Positions 62,020-64,000 of a DNA stretch of 64,000 nt are shown in pieces; the stretch's first letter is position 1; the number at the start of each line of letters is the position of its first letter. The stretch lies in NCBI RefSeq assembly GCF_007992835.1, contig NZ_BKBA01000012.1, positions 1 through 64,000 of the forward strand. The letters are read 5' to 3'. Origin of the DNA: Knoellia locipacati. GTDB taxonomy: Bacteria; Actinomycetota; Actinomycetes; Actinomycetales; Dermatophilaceae. The translations under genes were made by a program, and so were the position numbers. The notes beneath the pieces are model-generated. The model was not told where the DNA came from, ran no database searches, and was given only the letters and a program-made list of their open reading frames with translations.

Positions 62020-63424
62020 CCCCACCTCGCCCGCGACTCGCCCGACCGGCTCCACCAGCACGACGACCGGGTATGCCGTCCTCGCCCTGGCGGCGTTGTG
62101 GCTGGCCTGCCTCGGCGTGCTCCAGTGGAGCGTCGTGCGGTTCCGCCTCCCGATCGTCCTCACCCTCACACTGGGGGCGGTCGGGCTCGGGATCTGGCTG
62201 TGGCGCCGGACCGAGATCCGTTCTGCCCCACCATGGCTCGTCCCCGTCGTGCTGCTCGCGTCGGTGGCGACCACGTGGGCGGTCCCCCTCTTCAGCTACC
62301 TGCGCGGCGGCTCGCTCACGGCGGCGCTCGTCGCCCTGTCGGTCGTCGGCACCGGCGCCGCTGCGCTGCTGGTGCAGCCGAGTGCGGCACGGGCGCGGAC
62401 GGCATACGGGCTCGCGGTGCTCGGCCACGTCGTCACCGCAGCGATCGCGACGATCGGTGACCCGGCTCCCAGGATCGACGTCTGGGTGACGCTGCAGCAG
62501 GCCAGCGACGCGCTCGCCCGCGGCGAGAACTTCTACGACATGAGCTGGACCGACTCCCCCGGCATCCAGGACGCCTTCACCTACCTGCCGTGGACGACCG
62601 TGCTCCTGGCACCCGGTCGCTGGCTCGGCGGCGACGTGCGGTGGGCGATCGCGTTCTGGTCGGTCGTCCTCTTCGTGGGGATCTGGGCGCTCGCGCGGCC
62701 GCGCCCCGGTGACGCGCCCACGAGTGCGCGAGCGACCGCGCTCCGGGCCGCCGTCCCCGTCACCGCCCTCGTCGTCGCCCCCGGCACCCTCACCCAGGTC
62801 GACCAGGCCTGGACCGAGCCGCTGCTCGCCGCCGGGCTCGTGTGGTGGGCCGTCCTCGTCCGTCGCGGGCACGCGTGGTGGGCGGTCGTGCCGCTGGCGC
62901 TGGCCTGCGCGAGCAAGCAGCACCTCGCGCTGCTGCTGCCGCTGCTCCTGCTGTGGCGGCCGTTCGGTCCCCGGCGGGCCGTGGCGACCGGCGCGCTCAC
63001 CGGCGTGCTCATCGCGCCGTGGTTCCTCGCCTCACCGTCGGACTTCGTCCACGACACCGTGACGCTGCTCGTCGGCTTCCACCCGATCCGGTTCGCCAAC
63101 ACCTGGTACCTGTACTTCCTCAACGAGCACGGCGTGACGCTGCCGTTCTGGGTCACCGGGCTCGTCGTCCTCGGTGCGCTCGGTGTCGCGGCGTGGCTCG
63201 TCGCACGCCGCCAGCCGGGGGTCGACGAGCTGCTGCGGTGGTTCGCCTTCGTCCTGCTCGCGGCCAACCTCGTCAACAAGCAGGCGTTCTACAACCAGTA
63301 CTGGCTCAGCGCCGCCCTCGTCGCGATCTCGCTGGCGGTGCCACCTCGCGCGCGACCGGGCCGGGGAGCCGACGTCACTTCGGAGCGGCCAGCTGGTTCA
63401 GCTCCGCCAGCCACGCCTTCGTGA
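61991..63424 (+). CDS. GT87-like membrane protein (probable glycosyltransferase C type)
   Basis: The 477-residue protein has about ten to twelve membrane segments and a basic, disordered C-terminus. A lumenal acidic stretch near RIDVWVTLQQASDALARGENFYDM is reminiscent of the catalytic loop in GT-C/GT87 polyprenyl-phosphate mannosyltransferases of actinobacteria. The assignment is from architecture. The start is either ATG 61991 or ATG 62000, overlapping the ligase by 20-29 bases. The 3' end overlaps the next gene (opposite strand) by 50 bases. Confidence 0.7.
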   Translation: MRSMRSTAADPTSPATRPTGSTSTTTGYAVLALAALWLACLGVLQWSVVRFRLPIVLTLTLGAVGLGIWLWRRTEIRSAPPWLVPVVLLASVATTWAVPLFSYLRGGSLTAALVALSVVGTGAAALLVQPSAARARTAYGLAVLGHVVTAAIATIGDPAPRIDVWVTLQQASDALARGENFYDMSWTDSPGIQDAFTYLPWTTVLLAPGRWLGGDVRWAIAFWSVVLFVGIWALARPRPGDAPTSARATALRAAVPVTALVVAPGTLTQVDQAWTEPLLAAGLVWWAVLVRRGHAWWAVVPLALACASKQHLALLLPLLLLWRPFGPRRAVATGALTGVLIAPWFLASPSDFVHDTVTLLVGFHPIRFANTWYLYFLNEHGVTLPFWVTGLVVLGALGVAAWLVARRQPGVDELLRWFAFVLLAANLVNKQAFYNQYWLSAALVAISLAVPPRARPGRGADVTSERPAGSAPPATPS

Positions 63425-64000
63425 ACGCCGCCCGGGTGGTGCCGAGCACGTCTGCGAACGCGCGATCCATCGCCGAGTCTGCGTCGGCCGGCGAGCTCGC
63501 CACGCTCGACGCCTCGTAGAACGCCTCCAGGCGCGCCTCACCGTGACGCCGGGCGATGAGGTCGACCGCGAGCCACGACGCGAGATAGCTCGGCGCGATC
63601 TCTCCCTGACCGGGGTCGAGGTCGCCCTGCGTCGGCAGACGCGTCGGACCGGAGCCGTTCCTCACGCGCTCGAGCAGGGGCGCCGCGAGATCCGCGCGGC
63701 GGCGGTCCGAGGCGGCGTAGCCCACGTGGTCGGCATAGCCCTCGACGAGCCACAGCGGCGGCGCGCCGGGCAGGGAGCTGCGCACGGCGACGTGGGTGCT
63801 CTCGTGGGTGAGGACGAACTGGCGCCCCTCGGGGGTGAGCCGGGCGAACGCGTCGGGGTTGAGCAGGATGCGGTCACCGGTCGCGCGCCCGTCGGCGCCG
63901 AGCGGCCCGTCGGTGATCGCGGCGACCTGGCTGAGGTCGTCGGCGCGCCCGACCTGCTCGCGGAACGCGGTGGCGTCCTTGGGGGCGATGACCGTCACCC
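63375..64000 (-). CDS. HExxH metallopeptidase-like protein, partial (runs off the window)
   Basis: The visible 208 codons contain LTHESTHVAVRS, an HExxH zinc motif, and WLVEGYADHVGY, whose Glu is a typical third ligand of gluzincin or MA-clan peptidases. A helical C-terminal region ends NQLAAPK. The reading frame remains open at base 64000, so the true start is beyond the window; an internal GTG exists near 63998. Many actinobacterial homologues are secreted or membrane-anchored, but the N-terminus is missing here. Confidence 0.75.
   Translation of the reverse strand, partial: VTVIAPKDATAFREQVGRADDLSQVAAITDGPLGADGRATGDRILLNPDAFARLTPEGRQFVLTHESTHVAVRSSLPGAPPLWLVEGYADHVGYAASDRRRADLAAPLLERVRNGSGPTRLPTQGDLDPGQGEIAPSYLASWLAVDLIARRHGEARLEAFYEASSVASSPADADSAMDRAFADVLGTTRAAFTKAWLAELNQLAAPK

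Overview
The window is chromosomal DNA of a very GC-rich actinobacterium, most likely an order Micrococcales member close to the Intrasporangiaceae. The evidence is the extreme G/C third-position bias, the frequent GTG starts, and two long blocks whose gene order matches other actinobacteria. The first block, 4.2-13.7 kb, has the order known from Mycobacterium tuberculosis Rv2689c-Rv2701c: RNA methyltransferase, permease, ceoB, ceoC, DUF3159, OB-fold, DUF3710, dut, DUF4193, suhB. The second, 43-62 kb, resembles the Streptomyces coelicolor SCO21xx region: metF, polyprenyl synthase, Rv2175c/pknL, class II DAHP synthase, MacRS-like pair, plsC, glucokinase, ArsA-like ATPase, acyl-CoA ligase. It is a dense housekeeping segment. 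I see no rRNA, tRNA, CRISPR array, insertion sequence or prophage, and no gene-free stretch longer than about 290 bases.

Layout. 0-1.2 kb: a chaplin-type secreted protein cut by the window edge and a secreted Ala/Val/Pro-rich protein. 1.3-9.9 kb: aconitase behind a probable kimA-trmA-unknown operon, divergent from ceoB-ceoC. 10-14.8 kb: DUF3159/OB-fold/DUF3710/dut, DUF4193, suhB and the ferrochelatase. 14.9-22 kb: sepH, thymidine kinase, phosphodiesterase, DUF5998, the GNAT-acyl-CoA-synthetase fusion and a nitroreductase. 22-33.2 kb: topoisomerase IV parC and parE separated by a LacI-controlled sugar ABC operon and an amino-acid permease. 33.4-42.3 kb: small conserved proteins, dinB, and an SOS-box-headed cassette of DUF6504, a HEPN-like protein and dnaE2. 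42.4-49 kb: ybaK, metF, polyprenyl synthase, Rv2175c-like, a LysM transglycosylase and pknL. 49-57.9 kb: a DMT transporter, threonine aldolase, DAHP synthase, a two-component pair, plsC, an EEP hydrolase and ROK glucokinase. 58-64 kb: an ArsA/HSP20 ATPase, SRPBCC protein, acyl-CoA ligase, a membrane glycosyltransferase-like protein and a partial HExxH protein.

Themes. Potassium control (KimA-like importer facing two TrkA-type RCK proteins), DNA repair and topology (topo IV, Pol IV, DnaE2, dUTPase, thymidine kinase) and cell envelope or division (SepH, chaplin, LysM transglycosylase, PASTA kinase, polyprenyl synthase, PlsC) dominate. Many genes overlap by ATGA or GTGA, which implies translational coupling. 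Several others carry a TANNNT -10 box only 6-8 bases before the start codon, the signature of leaderless mRNAs.

Most unusual signals: (i) an octamer, CGGCATAC/GTATGCCG, present about 43 times in both orientations, sometimes paired into hairpins; (ii) a nested palindrome at 9852-9968; (iii) a perfect 18-bp palindrome before acnA that overlaps the stop codon of the upstream gene; (iv) a duplicated 32-bp element with an odd palindrome at 34.2 kb; (v) an SOS mutagenesis cassette without ImuA'/ImuB that includes a HEPN-like protein.
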